DNA of 64,000 nucleotides from Microvenator marinus (GCF_007993755.1 NZ_CP042467.1:5604001-5668000); one strand, 5' to 3'. Numbered from the stretch's first letter, positions 26,860-35,864 are shown. Made by a program: numbers and translations. The notes: generated by a model from the sequence alone, not told the origin.

Positions 26860-27633
26860 TCAGTCTGTGCCCATATCGTTTGTCGGTTCAGAGACTGGAG
26901 GTTTGCTACAAAAGGACTTCAGGGTTGGACCCGCTTCAAGTAGTTCCTGCCGAACAAAATCATTATCCGCCACCAAGTCACCCTGGAGGTCAGCTTCTAA
27001 CTCTTCCAAAGTGACGCCATCGTGCCAGGACTCTGGAAGGTACTTGCACCCGCCGACCTCATTGATGGGGAAGGTGACCTGCCCTGCGGAATGGTTCCCC
27101 CACGGCATTTTCCCGGTGTGTAACACCCCATTGGTCTCCATGAGAAAGAGGACAACTTCCTGTCCAACCTGCAGCCCGGTGTCACCCGACCATCCAAGCT
27201 CGTCGCTCACTTCTATAGCGGGAGAGTTCGGCCATTCGGGAAGCCAAACGGCTCCCTCTCGTCGAATGGGCAAGCTTGCCCAGGTTAAGTATTCTGGTCG
27301 CACATTAACAAAGATCTCACCGCTTTCGCCCTTTAACGCCTGCGAGATTTGCACCCCAACTCGCAATGTCCACGAATAGCTGGTTTCCGCACAACCTGTG
27401 CGGTCATCAACCTCCAAGAAAGAAATCGAACTTACCTCACCAACCACGATTCGTTGGACAACCTCATCAACATCACCTCCGCTCAGATATCTCTTGTCCT
27501 CATCCTCACAGATTGAATGATCAATGCTGGAAGAAGGGAGTTTCAACTCCCTATTTTGGGGGGATGGGCTATCCCCATTGTTCGAACAGCCGAGCGCTCC
27601 CACCAATAAAAATAATATACTTTGCTTCTTCAT
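26860..27633 (-). CDS. predicted lipoprotein, unknown function
   Basis: 257-aa protein beginning MKKQSILFLLVGALGC, a clear lipoprotein signal peptide. The mature part contains a stretch VVGEVSSISFLEVDDRTGCAE resembling small beta-barrel or NTR-like secreted domains, plus four further cysteines. GGGGAG precedes ATG 27633, which lies one base after the stop of the frameshifted gene upstream. The DNA is visibly lower in GC and uses more A/T-ending codons than its neighbours, so recent acquisition is possible. Confidence 0.72.
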   Translation of the reverse strand: MKKQSILFLLVGALGCSNNGDSPSPQNRELKLPSSSIDHSICEDEDKRYLSGGDVDEVVQRIVVGEVSSISFLEVDDRTGCAETSYSWTLRVGVQISQALKGESGEIFVNVRPEYLTWASLPIRREGAVWLPEWPNSPAIEVSDELGWSGDTGLQVGQEVVLFLMETNGVLHTGKMPWGNHSAGQVTFPINEVGGCKYLPESWHDGVTLEELEADLQGDLVADNDFVRQELLEAGPTLKSFCSKPPVSEPTNDMGTD

Positions 27634-27634
27634 T

Positions 27635-28034
27635 TTATTCTCCCCATCTAAGGTAATTCGAAACAGTCCAATCTCCGATCCCGGAAGCTCCGTTGGCCGT
27701 GACTACCTGATTAAGGTGATTGAGAGCACCTCCTCGAACCACGCCAAACCCACAATCCCCTTTCACCAACGAAGTTGTTGTTCCACGATAACGAAAGATT
27801 CCACTCTTCCATCGACTGTAGGAGGGCTCCAATGACTTCATCTACTGTCAAACCTCCCAGCGTTCCTGACTCATCATACAAGAAATCTTCAAATGATTGA
27901 TAATGAAGCCAAACGTCAATTTCAGCATCGGGGTTACCTGCGTTGGCCACGCAATGTGCAGGGTCAGCATTAACCGTGTATGAAAAAAGCCAAATTATGA
28001 AAAAGGTGAAGAGCTGAAGAGCTGAAGAGTTCAT
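27635..28034 (-). pseudogene. frameshifted secreted protein, perhaps a matrixin-like remnant
   Basis: ATG 28034 (GGAGG upstream) opens a signal peptide (MNSSALQLFTFFIIWLFSYTVNA) and reads to LLQSMEEWN near 27808. That frame then turns unlike a protein and stops at 27711. In the frame shifted by one base the sequence continues sensibly as KSGIFRYRGTTTSLVKGDCG and ends at 27635 in front of the next gene. The WN...SG.FRY pattern recalls the N-terminal part of matrixin-type metalloproteases, but no HExxH follows. Either a true indel or a sequencing error would explain it. Confidence 0.55.
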
Positions 28035-28092
28035 GCGTTCCTCCCATGTCGTGAATCGTATCATCCATAACTCTCTCGATCAACAACAAGAG

Positions 28093-28602
28093 TTAGTGTG
28101 AGACGTTGCTTTCATGGATACCCCCGTCCAGTTTGCACACTTTCACCATGTAGATAACAGCGTTTGATTTCTTGAACTCTTTGAACCAAAGGTTCATGTT
28201 TTCTTCGCCGCCTCCGGGCCAGATAGGTGGCCCCGCCTCGAATGAAACTTTCCGGAGTCTTTCGTGAGATCGCAGTTTTGGAGGCGCCGCGATAGATACT
28301 CCGCTCAAAACACCCAAGCCGTAGAACGCCCAAACGAAGTAGGACGCGGCCCAGTTTAAGACGCTGTAGCGCCCACCAAAAAAATCCCAACCTACAAAGC
28401 CGACTAAGACGCAGACCATGAGCGCAGAAGCCAAGCGCCGCCCCTTATTGCCCCTAAGCGCGTAGACCGCAAAGAGCGCAGCCGCGATAGACGCCACGTG
28501 CAACGGGAAGTAGTCCTCGAACTGAGAGACGAAAATCTCCACGTACGCGTCTGCGTTGAACGGGATGAAGTCTTGGATGGAGTAAGAGAAGAACTCGGGC
28601 AT
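28093..28602 (-). pseudogene. DUF6064-type membrane protein, 5' part with aberrant C-terminus
   Basis: ATG 28602 overlaps the aldo/keto reductase stop (TGATG) and has GAGGGGG upstream. The 169-aa frame starts MPEFFSYSIQDFIPFNADAYVEIF and has three membrane helices, as in the N-terminal half of DUF6064 proteins. After about residue 105 it becomes soluble and unlike the family (ending GGIHESNVSH). The expected fourth helix and TLGLLL segment are missing; the latter occurs inverted at 26602-26853. It may still be translated as a shortened protein. Confidence 0.6.
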
Positions 28603-29513
28603 CAAGCCCCCTCAAATGCCTTTAGAATCGCATCACGACCGGCTTGGTCAGGCAGAGTACCCGTGCACGCCACCATATTCTCCTTCATATGCTCGACCTT
28701 TGACGTGGCCGGGATTGCACAGGTGACGGCCGGGTGTGAGACCACCCATTTTAGAAGAAGTTGCGGCCACGTGGTGCAGCCGAGCTCTTTGGCAATGTCT
28801 GGGAGTTTAGCGCGCCCTTTGAGTTGGTCCGGCAGGGTTCCTCCTTGAAATGGACGATTGGCTAAAACAGCGATGTTTCGGTCTTTCGCAAGAGGTAAAA
28901 GGCGGCGCTCTACCTCGCGATCATCCACATTGTAGGTCAATTGCACAAAGTCCAGTGGGTATCGCTTCATCACGGACTCGAAGTCAGAATGCCGGCGTCC
29001 ATGAGAGGTCGTAATCCCGACGTAGCGAATCTTTCCTTCCTTCTTCATTTCGAGGAGCCTTGGTAGATGTTCTTCCCAGTTGAGCAAGTTATGAACTTGC
29101 ATCAGATCGAATCGCTCTACGCCCCATTTGGAGCCAGACTGGTTGAGGTCTGCGGCTGTGTCACCACTGCGAGTCCAGATTTTATCCGCAGAGAATACCT
29201 TGGGTCTGTTAAGCTTGCTGAGGGCATAGCCCATCACGTTCTGGGCAGAGCCGTACATCGGCGACGAGTCCACCACTGTCCCTCCCGCCTCAAGGAATGT
29301 ACTCAGGACCTGAGTACGACTGTCCATCAAAGCCGTGTCAGTACCCACGTTAAACGTCTGCCACGTTCCCATGCCAATGACGGGTATCGCCTCTCCCGTA
29401 GAATGGATGGGCTTAGTCAATATCTTTGGACGTTGCGCACCAAAGAGTAGGGTAGGGCTGCTCAGGACCATGCAGTTTGCGGCACTCAAAATCAGAAAAT
29501 CTCGTCTTTTCAT
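28602..29513 (-). CDS. aldo/keto reductase with Tat-type signal peptide
   Basis: 303-aa NADP(H)-dependent oxidoreductase of the AKR superfamily. It begins MKRRDFLILSAANCMVLSS, a twin-arginine signal, so the enzyme is probably exported folded. The barrel shows GMGTWQTF, the catalytic Asp/Tyr region VVDSSPMYGSAQ, lysine in DKIWTRS and VQLTYNVDDREVE, as in Tas/YghZ-like members. Start ATG 29513 was chosen for the Tat motif and AGAGAG upstream. The DUF6064 gene follows with a one-base overlap. The substrate is unknown. Confidence 0.87.
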   Translation of the reverse strand: MKRRDFLILSAANCMVLSSPTLLFGAQRPKILTKPIHSTGEAIPVIGMGTWQTFNVGTDTALMDSRTQVLSTFLEAGGTVVDSSPMYGSAQNVMGYALSKLNRPKVFSADKIWTRSGDTAADLNQSGSKWGVERFDLMQVHNLLNWEEHLPRLLEMKKEGKIRYVGITTSHGRRHSDFESVMKRYPLDFVQLTYNVDDREVERRLLPLAKDRNIAVLANRPFQGGTLPDQLKGRAKLPDIAKELGCTTWPQLLLKWVVSHPAVTCAIPATSKVEHMKENMVACTGTLPDQAGRDAILKAFEGA

Positions 29514-29714
29514 AATTCTCTCTCGTTGGGCACAAAACGAGCGAAGTCGCTTATGATATTCCCACTTGTTTCTTGGAATTATCCTCTCTCTTCGATACGG
29601 TTTGCGGCCCACTAAGTCGTTTTTCTGTGTTTTTGCATCGACTGCAGAGAGATATGAACCTAGTTTCCGGTTTTAGATGTCTAATTTTATGTGTTCGTAG
29701 GAAGGATAGTAGTT

Positions 29715-30572
29715 TTGTTGAATTCCGAGATTCCGTGGGCACGTATTGCCGCGATTTGGGCTGAGCTTGCAACCGCCCCAGTCAATGCGCCGGACGAGGC
29801 GCTTCACCACCTCTTTGACTTGATTTGTGAGCTTACACGAGCAGACGATGCGATATGTGTGGTCGCGCTCCGATCGTTGCCTAGTGCAGATTGGGACACC
29901 GACCCACTCCATGGATGGCGCTGGATGCACACGTTTCGGTACGATGACCGTCATGACGTGACGTTTGCAAATTTCTGGTCGCAGGACCCGAAGAACACGA
30001 TTCATAGCCGTGTGTTGCAAAAGGCCGTGGAAGGTTTTGGTTCACATCGCGCCCTCCTGAAGAATGATGTCATCGGCGATGCGCCTTGGAGCGAGAGTCG
30101 AGTTGGACCACTCTTCACTCATTACGGTATAAAGGATCGCATCACCGCGGCCTACTCCTTGAGCTCAGATATCGAGGTGTTCTTTACGGTGGATAGAAAA
30201 AAGAGCGCGCGGCCGTTTGGCGAAAAGGAGCGCGATATTCTACTTGCAACACTACCGGGATTAGGTCCGATTTGTCTTCGACTCGCTATGAGTTTTGGTT
30301 TTGTTGGCTCCAAGATGAAGCTCACACCGCGAGAGCGGGAGACCTTGATTCATCTGCTCGACAAGAAAAGCGAGAAGGAAATCGCGGATGAAATGGGGCT
30401 TACTGTGAGGTCAGCCCATCAATACGTGGTCTCGATCTACCGAAAGTTTGAAGTCAATAGTCGCGCAGAGTTGATGGCGCTCTGGATGAGCACGCCACCG
30501 ATGCGCCAGACGCGAGATGACGTGGCTCGGCTTGCTAGCCTGGACGAAGATTCCGAGGGGATTTCGGGGTAG
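29715..30572 (+). CDS. LuxR-family transcriptional regulator
   Basis: Regulator of about 285 aa with a C-terminal LuxR helix-turn-helix: LTPRERETLIHLLDKKSEKE then IADEMGLTVRSAHQYVVSIY. The N-terminal 200 residues look like a sensor domain without a recognised ligand site. The start is uncertain. TTG 29715 has GGAAGG nine bases upstream; GTG 29691 is an alternative that would place this Shine-Dalgarno sequence inside the gene. It converges on the acp gene one base away and may regulate the neighbouring lipid operon, which is inference from position. Confidence 0.85.
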   Translation: MLNSEIPWARIAAIWAELATAPVNAPDEALHHLFDLICELTRADDAICVVALRSLPSADWDTDPLHGWRWMHTFRYDDRHDVTFANFWSQDPKNTIHSRVLQKAVEGFGSHRALLKNDVIGDAPWSESRVGPLFTHYGIKDRITAAYSLSSDIEVFFTVDRKKSARPFGEKERDILLATLPGLGPICLRLAMSFGFVGSKMKLTPRERETLIHLLDKKSEKEIADEMGLTVRSAHQYVVSIYRKFEVNSRAELMALWMSTPPMRQTRDDVARLASLDEDSEGISG

Positions 30573-30573
30573 T

Positions 30574-30819
30574 TTAGGAGGCGGAGCGAATCAATTTTGC
30601 AAGGTCGCTCAACTTGCTGACTTGTGCGAGGTCTTCATCAGGGAAGGTAGTGTTGAGGCGCTCTTCAATCACACCAACCATCTCCATGGTCACAACCGAG
30701 TCGATGGCGAGGTCACGGATTTTCATGTCCATGTTCGCAAGCGTCACTTCCGCTGATTTCCCCGGTGCGACTTCATCCAGTGCCTCTTTGATGAGGGCAA
30801 TCACTTCATTATCGTTCAT
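30574..30819 (-). CDS. acyl carrier protein
   Basis: 81-aa acyl carrier protein. The phosphopantetheine attachment site is the Ser of LAIDSVVTMEM (about residue 41), in the usual DSL-like context on helix II. Acidic, cytoplasmic, family length. It is the last gene of the desaturase-FAAL-methyltransferase operon, 53 bases after the methyltransferase. It is distinct from a housekeeping acpP context, so it probably serves as the dedicated carrier for the acyl chain activated by the FAAL. Confidence 0.93.
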   Translation of the reverse strand: MNDNEVIALIKEALDEVAPGKSAEVTLANMDMKIRDLAIDSVVTMEMVGVIEERLNTTFPDEDLAQVSKLSDLAKLIRSAS

Positions 30820-30872
30820 TCTGACTCCTTAGGGTCTAAAATCTGTGTATTTCAAATATCTGTTCAATAAGT

Positions 30873-31721
30873 TCAATCAATTCGGCGCAGAGCGTACTGA
30901 GCGAGAGATTGATAGTGATTCTGGAAGCCCACGACGCAAGTATGAAGGTAACGGTCGTAGTCTTCGAAAACTTTGTCGCCCCATTTGTCGCGGATGAGCG
31001 CTTCGTGGCTTCGAAGGCGGCGCAACCACTCTGCGCATGTCTTCTCATAATGCTCGCGACGCGTTTTGACTTCCATGATTTCCCAGTAGGGATTGACGGC
31101 CATGACGATGTCTTCGAGGCGAAGAGAGAGTCCGCCCGGGAAGATTTCCTGAGTGACCCAGCCGATATCTCTGAGGTGCTCACGGTTTCTTGGCACGCGG
31201 TTTCTCAAGATCGTTTGAAGGCCAAACCAGGCGCCTGGACGGGTCCATTCGTGCGCCTTGCGGAAATAATCGCGGTACATACCGATGTGTTTTCCTTCGC
31301 GGACCTCTTCAGGCGTGGCGATATGCTCCATCATGCAAATGGAGATGACGGCATCAAACTTCTCGGTGGGTTGGAAGTCCCTGTAGTCGGTCACAGTCGC
31401 GAAAACGTTGGGGATATTGCGATCAACAATCTCGGCGTGCTGGGCGCGACTGAGTGTGATTCCTGTGGCCATCGCCACGTGCCTTTGGGTGGCGAGGAAT
31501 TCGAGGTTTGCGCCCCATCCACAACCAATATCCAGTACAGAGGACTCGGAGTTCACGTGGGCAGCATCGGAGAGCCAATGCAACTTCTTCATCTGTGCTT
31601 CTTCGAGGTTATCAGTACCCTCATAGAGTGCGCAGGTGTAGTTCATCTTCTCGTCGAGCCAGAGCCGGAAGAACTCGTTGGAGACGTCGTATGAGACTTC
31701 GACTTCATCTTGTGTAGACAC
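30873..31721 (-). CDS. cyclopropane-fatty-acid-synthase-type methyltransferase
   Basis: 282-aa SAM-dependent enzyme of the CFA/mycolic acid methyltransferase family. It has YDVSNEFFRLWLDEKMNYTCA at the N-terminus and motif I VLDIGCGWGANLEFL near residue 64. It lacks the extra N-terminal domain of E. coli Cfa and so resembles the short mycolic-type enzymes. The GTG start at 31721 has AAGGA upstream. Following a desaturase and an acyl-AMP ligase, it probably methylates or cyclopropanates a double bond on the acyl-ACP, which is inference. Confidence 0.88.
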   Translation of the reverse strand: MSTQDEVEVSYDVSNEFFRLWLDEKMNYTCALYEGTDNLEEAQMKKLHWLSDAAHVNSESSVLDIGCGWGANLEFLATQRHVAMATGITLSRAQHAEIVDRNIPNVFATVTDYRDFQPTEKFDAVISICMMEHIATPEEVREGKHIGMYRDYFRKAHEWTRPGAWFGLQTILRNRVPRNREHLRDIGWVTQEIFPGGLSLRLEDIVMAVNPYWEIMEVKTRREHYEKTCAEWLRRLRSHEALIRDKWGDKVFEDYDRYLHTCVVGFQNHYQSLAQYALRRID

Positions 31722-31746
31722 GATACTATCCTTGTTCTGGTGCCGG

Positions 31747-33531
31747 CTAACGCGCGGTCACAGTGTACTTAACGCGGGTCCAAACGGACCGCGCGACATG
31801 TTTTGCCATGGTGAGTTTTTGCCCCGAAGAGCCCATTTGCCTCGAGCCTTGTGAGCCGAGAGAGCCTTCGAGGTAGAGTTGTCGAGTTTTTCGGCGCTGG
31901 AGCTTGCCCGAAGACGTCTTGGGAAGCAGTCCAGCATCGAGTACGACGACCTCAGCGACTTGGACAGAGAACTCTTTGCTAATCGCGTCCGTGACGGCCT
32001 CTCGAATCGTCTGGTTATCAGCGTCGGCGCGCTTCTCCAGCGCGATAACGAGCTCTTCGGTGGACAAGCCAGGAACCGAAAACGCCACCACATTGCCTTT
32101 TCGAACACCATCGATTTCCTGCAGAGGCCATTCGATGGATTGCGGGTGGATGTTGCGGCCGTTCAGAATAATCAGGTCCTTGAGGCGTCCTGTGACGTAG
32201 ATTTCTCCGTCCCAAAGATAACCCAGGTCACCGCTTCGCAACCAACCGTCGCGGAATGCTTCCTGAGTTGCCTCGTCGTTGAGGTAGTACCCGGGCATGA
32301 CCGAGGGCCCCTTCAAGCAGATCTCACCTTCGCATCCGTCAGGCATCTCTTGATGGGTTTCCGGAGAGACGATCTTGACTTCGTGGCCTGGGAAAATCGG
32401 TCCGCAAGAGACGTGTTCAAGAGCGAAATCACCGGTTGCTTCGATGGCCCGACCTTCATTCTCGAAAGCTTCGGGATCCACGTATCTTACGCGCATCGTC
32501 TGGCCGGCTTCCTTCAGGCTGATGGCGAGCGTGAACTCGGCCATGCCGTAAGCAGGTAGAATGGCGTTGGTCGGCATCTTGCTGTTTTCCGAGAAGAGCT
32601 CGACAAAGTCTCGAGCCGATTCCGGATTGATAGGCTCAGCACCCACGCCAACGATGCGGAGCGTGGAGAGGTCCCAATCTTTGATTTGGTTTGGCCGTGC
32701 ACGCCGAGCTGCAAGCCCGAGCGCGAACGGTGGCGCAAATGTAATGGTGGCCTTGTATCTAGACGCCGTCTCCATCCAAGAGTTTGGATGCTTGAGGAAG
32801 CGTAAAGTTGGGATGAATTGGCAACTGACTCCCCAGAATGCGGGTGCGATGACAAAGCCAATCAGCCCCATGTCGTGGTAGAGTGGAAGCCACGAAAGAC
32901 CGCGGTCATCCTTGTCCGGGTCCATCTCAAGGGTCGTCATGATACCAGTCACGTTGGCATGCAGCGTGCCGTGCGTCACAATGACGCCTTTCGGGTCGGC
33001 AGTCGAGCCGGACGTGTATTGCAAGAATGCAATATCTTCCTGAGTGATGGTCGGGAATATGGGCGCCGGGCCACCCTTTTTCAAAGACTCGATAGCCACG
33101 AGCTTTCGAACCGAGGGAACGCGATCCACCACCGACCAAAGCACGTTTTGGAGCTTCTCCGAAGCCAGAAGGACTTCTGCCTTTGCTGTGTCGAGGATTC
33201 GAGTCAAACGATCCATATAGGCGTCGATTTCGCCCATGGACATCGGTGGGTAGAGCGGAACAGGAATGACGCCGAGGCGAAGAGCGGCAAAGAAACTCAG
33301 GACAAAGTCTTCGGGTTCAATCACGATGATACCGACGCGATCTCCTTTTTTGAGTCCGAGCTTGGCCAGTGCTGCTGCGCGCGTGCCGGTTTCGTCCACC
33401 ATTTGTCCAAAGGTGTAAAACGTCTCCTTACCGGTCATGTCCTGGAAGGTAAAACCGTGTGTTGGATATGCTTCGGCGCTGGCTTCGAGGGCGGTTGCGA
33501 GTGTGTCGGAAACGGGTTCCATGCGTCTCAT
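31747..33531 (-). CDS. fatty acyl-AMP ligase (FAAL)
   Basis: 594-aa adenylate-forming enzyme that activates a fatty acid and loads it onto an ACP rather than CoA. It shows the AMP-binding signature LQYTSGSTADPKGVIVTHG, LPLYHDMGL, YGMAEFTLAIS (typical of FAAL rather than FACL), RSGDLGYLWDGEIYVTGR and the C-terminal lysine region LLPKTSSGKLQRRKTR. Start ATG 33531 overlaps the desaturase stop (TAATG) with GGAGG upstream. The adjacent ACP fits the FAAL function. Confidence 0.93.
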   Translation of the reverse strand: MRRMEPVSDTLATALEASAEAYPTHGFTFQDMTGKETFYTFGQMVDETGTRAAALAKLGLKKGDRVGIIVIEPEDFVLSFFAALRLGVIPVPLYPPMSMGEIDAYMDRLTRILDTAKAEVLLASEKLQNVLWSVVDRVPSVRKLVAIESLKKGGPAPIFPTITQEDIAFLQYTSGSTADPKGVIVTHGTLHANVTGIMTTLEMDPDKDDRGLSWLPLYHDMGLIGFVIAPAFWGVSCQFIPTLRFLKHPNSWMETASRYKATITFAPPFALGLAARRARPNQIKDWDLSTLRIVGVGAEPINPESARDFVELFSENSKMPTNAILPAYGMAEFTLAISLKEAGQTMRVRYVDPEAFENEGRAIEATGDFALEHVSCGPIFPGHEVKIVSPETHQEMPDGCEGEICLKGPSVMPGYYLNDEATQEAFRDGWLRSGDLGYLWDGEIYVTGRLKDLIILNGRNIHPQSIEWPLQEIDGVRKGNVVAFSVPGLSTEELVIALEKRADADNQTIREAVTDAISKEFSVQVAEVVVLDAGLLPKTSSGKLQRRKTRQLYLEGSLGSQGSRQMGSSGQKLTMAKHVARSVWTRVKYTVTAR

Positions 33532-34589
33532 TATCCGGCCTCCTGGTACGTGACCATGCGTGATTTTTCGGGGTCCCATACGCCACAGCTAAATACCTTG
33601 GCTATGACCTTTGGATGCCACGTAACGCGGCCTGGTGACTGGAGTTCTGGCATAGCGGCCATGGCCTCCGGAAGCCGGTAAAACGGGATATTATGGTTCA
33701 GGTGGTGAACGTGATGGTAGCCGATATTGCCGGTAATCCAGTGCATCCATCCCGGCATGTCGAACATGCTCGAAGAATTGAGCGCCGCGTAGGTGTAGTC
33801 CCAGTCGGCGCGTCCTCGAAGCTTACAATCAGGGAAGTTGTGTTGCGCGAAGAACAAGAAGGAGCCGAGACCCAACGCCACGATATGCGGGATGATGATG
33901 ATGCAGAGCGCGGTCCAGAGGTTGGTCAGCGCCCAAACGCCACCGAATAGGCCGAAATGAAGCAGAAGGGCCACGGGGCCGCCCCAGTGGTTCTTTGGGT
34001 CGCGTTTGAAGGGCGAAATCGCCATGCCAATCAAAAACACCGTGAAGTACCCGCCGAACACGTTAATCGGGTGCCTAGCCGCACGGTAAAGAAGCTTTTG
34101 TTTTTTGCTCATTCGGCGCCAGAGGCGAGTGGTCACGAGAGGGAATGACCCGATGGAAGAGCCGAAAAGCTTGGAATTGTTGCGGTGGTGGTAGTCGTGA
34201 GTTTCTTTCCAAACCGAGCGAACTGAGAGCTGGTAGAATCCAAGGCAAGACATGATGGCGCTTGCGAGTTTGGATTTCTTGAAAATCGCGCCGTGCAGGT
34301 AGTCGTGATAGAAAATAAACGCTCGGATTTGTACCAATCCGAACGCAATTCCGCAGAGGAGTTGAACCCACCAGATTGGGGCAAAGACGGCTCCGGCGGC
34401 CAGCGCAAAGAGCACCACAGCGGTCTCGATGAGCAGTCGCCACGACTTTGCGCGGTCTTCCTTAGCGAACTCTTTGGTTGCGCGTACGAGCTCGCTGTCA
34501 GTGCGCATTTTCGGCGGTGCTGGCTCGCTCAGGGCCTCGGGTTGATTTTGGGTATCGCTCAGTCCTAGAAGAGCAGAAGAAAAGATCAT
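33531..34589 (-). CDS. membrane fatty acid desaturase
   Basis: 352-aa integral-membrane di-iron desaturase. The three histidine boxes are HDYLHG (about residue 94), HDYHH (about 131) and YHHVHHLN (about 295), with hydrophobic segments between them. It introduces a double bond into an acyl chain, whether lipid- or ACP-bound. It is the first gene of the four-gene lipid operon, 92 bases downstream of the palindrome at 34681-34700. Confidence 0.93.
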   Translation of the reverse strand: MIFSSALLGLSDTQNQPEALSEPAPPKMRTDSELVRATKEFAKEDRAKSWRLLIETAVVLFALAAGAVFAPIWWVQLLCGIAFGLVQIRAFIFYHDYLHGAIFKKSKLASAIMSCLGFYQLSVRSVWKETHDYHHRNNSKLFGSSIGSFPLVTTRLWRRMSKKQKLLYRAARHPINVFGGYFTVFLIGMAISPFKRDPKNHWGGPVALLLHFGLFGGVWALTNLWTALCIIIIPHIVALGLGSFLFFAQHNFPDCKLRGRADWDYTYAALNSSSMFDMPGWMHWITGNIGYHHVHHLNHNIPFYRLPEAMAAMPELQSPGRVTWHPKVIAKVFSCGVWDPEKSRMVTYQEAG

Positions 34590-34680
34590 ATTTCTACCTG
34601 GATTTGCTCGTCAAAGTGAAAAGCGGGAAGTGCCTAACATGCTGAAACTGTGCGCGCAAGAGCTTGTTTCAGATGCTTAA

Positions 34681-34700
34681 AAAACCAACCGGTCGGTTTT
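34681..34700. promoter_or_regulatory. palindrome, candidate TetR-type operator for the lipid operon
   Basis: AAAACCAACCGGTCGGTTTT is a 20-base inverted repeat with one mismatched pair per arm and no loop, so it looks like a protein-binding site more than a hairpin. It resembles ACCNACCGGTNGGT sites bound by various TetR regulators. It lies 92-111 bases before the desaturase start and 18 bases after the MBL gene stop. A T-run on the minus strand leaves a terminator role open. Confidence 0.5.
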
Positions 34701-34717
34701 GTTTCTGAGGGAGCAAT

Positions 34718-35803
34718 CTACCAGTTTTTCCACCACGGTTGTTTGGGCTCGTAGACCCCAGGTTCGACGTATTCTCCGGGGCGCGGTGCGACCCAACGGT
34801 AGCCCTTTTCCTCGGCTATCTTGGCGAACTCTTCCGCGGGGTCTTTCCAGCCGTGGAGCCCGAGGCTAAAGGTGCCCCAGTGAATGGGCATGATCACATC
34901 GGCTTCCATCTGTTCGTAGGCACGAATGGCGTTTTTTGGGCCTAAATGAACGTCGCTCCATGCTTCATTGAACGCACCGACCTCGAACATCGCGAGGTCA
35001 AAGGGGCCATAGCGCTCAGAAATCTCCCTGAATCCCTCAAAATACCCTGTGTCACCGCTAAAGTAGACGCGGTGATTGGGGCCGATGATTGTCCACGATG
35101 CCCAGAGCGTGGAATCTCGGTTGAAAAGGCCTCGTCCCGAGAAGTGCCTCGAAGGCGTTGCGGCTATCTTGATGGCGCCGATTTGGATCTCATCCCACCA
35201 ATCGAGCTCGCGAAGGCGATTGGCCGGAATTCCCCGCTCTTCGAGGTGCGCCCCTACGCCAAGCGGGACAAGGAATAGAGCGTCTGTAGTGTCTACGAGT
35301 TCCTTGATGGAATTCATGTCCAGATGGTCGTAATGATCGTGAGAGATGATTATGGCGTCGATAGGCGGAAGGTCTTTGATGTCCACCGGAGGTAGGTGAA
35401 ATCGGCTCGGCCCGATCCACTGGAAGGGTGATGCCCGTTCAGAAAAAATCGGATCTAAGAGGATGTGTTGCCCAGCGGTTGAAACAACGACTGTGGAGTG
35501 TCCGAGCCAGGTCACGCGCAGCGATGCCGACGGAATGTCGGAGAATTCCGGAGTCAAGGTCGGCGGGTAATCTTCAGGGGTTGGGTCGGGAGGCTTGTTC
35601 CAAAACGCCTTGAAGAGCTCCCAGCGTTTTCCGGGCTTGATACCCCCGGTAGGAATGACGTTCTGAAATTTTTCCTCGACGTCATTCCATTGCTCTGACG
35701 CCTTCATGCGTTCGAGCCGTTCGCCATCGGGCGTCCCGCCAAACGAGGCTCCGCACGCGGTCAGGAAAAGTGCGAAGGAAGCGGTAAAGAATTTCTTGAA
35801 CAT
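34718..35803 (-). CDS. MBL-fold lipoprotein hydrolase (NAPE-PLD-like)
   Basis: 361-aa lipoprotein (signal peptide ending LFLTAC) with a metallo-beta-lactamase fold. The zinc motif is IIISHDHYDHLD (HxHxDH), followed by a later YFSGDTGYF aspartate region and MPIHWGTF histidine. The N-terminal TWLGHSTVVV and ILLDPIFSERASPF are typical of the UlaG/NAPE-PLD-like group. It probably hydrolyses a phosphodiester in the envelope, and a phospholipid is a fair guess. It lies just upstream of the lipid operon in the same direction. Confidence 0.87.
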   Translation of the reverse strand: MFKKFFTASFALFLTACGASFGGTPDGERLERMKASEQWNDVEEKFQNVIPTGGIKPGKRWELFKAFWNKPPDPTPEDYPPTLTPEFSDIPSASLRVTWLGHSTVVVSTAGQHILLDPIFSERASPFQWIGPSRFHLPPVDIKDLPPIDAIIISHDHYDHLDMNSIKELVDTTDALFLVPLGVGAHLEERGIPANRLRELDWWDEIQIGAIKIAATPSRHFSGRGLFNRDSTLWASWTIIGPNHRVYFSGDTGYFEGFREISERYGPFDLAMFEVGAFNEAWSDVHLGPKNAIRAYEQMEADVIMPIHWGTFSLGLHGWKDPAEEFAKIAEEKGYRWVAPRPGEYVEPGVYEPKQPWWKNW

Positions 35804-35864
35804 TCGGCACCCGAAGAAAGTTTGGTCTTCATCGGATGCATCAAATCCGTTTTAGTCGCAGGTT

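Noticed and set aside
29514-29714. 200-base gap checked for a tRNA or small RNA
   Set aside because: No cloverleaf, no conserved tRNA arms and no strong hairpin. It is probably only the divergent promoter region of the reductase and the LuxR-type gene.
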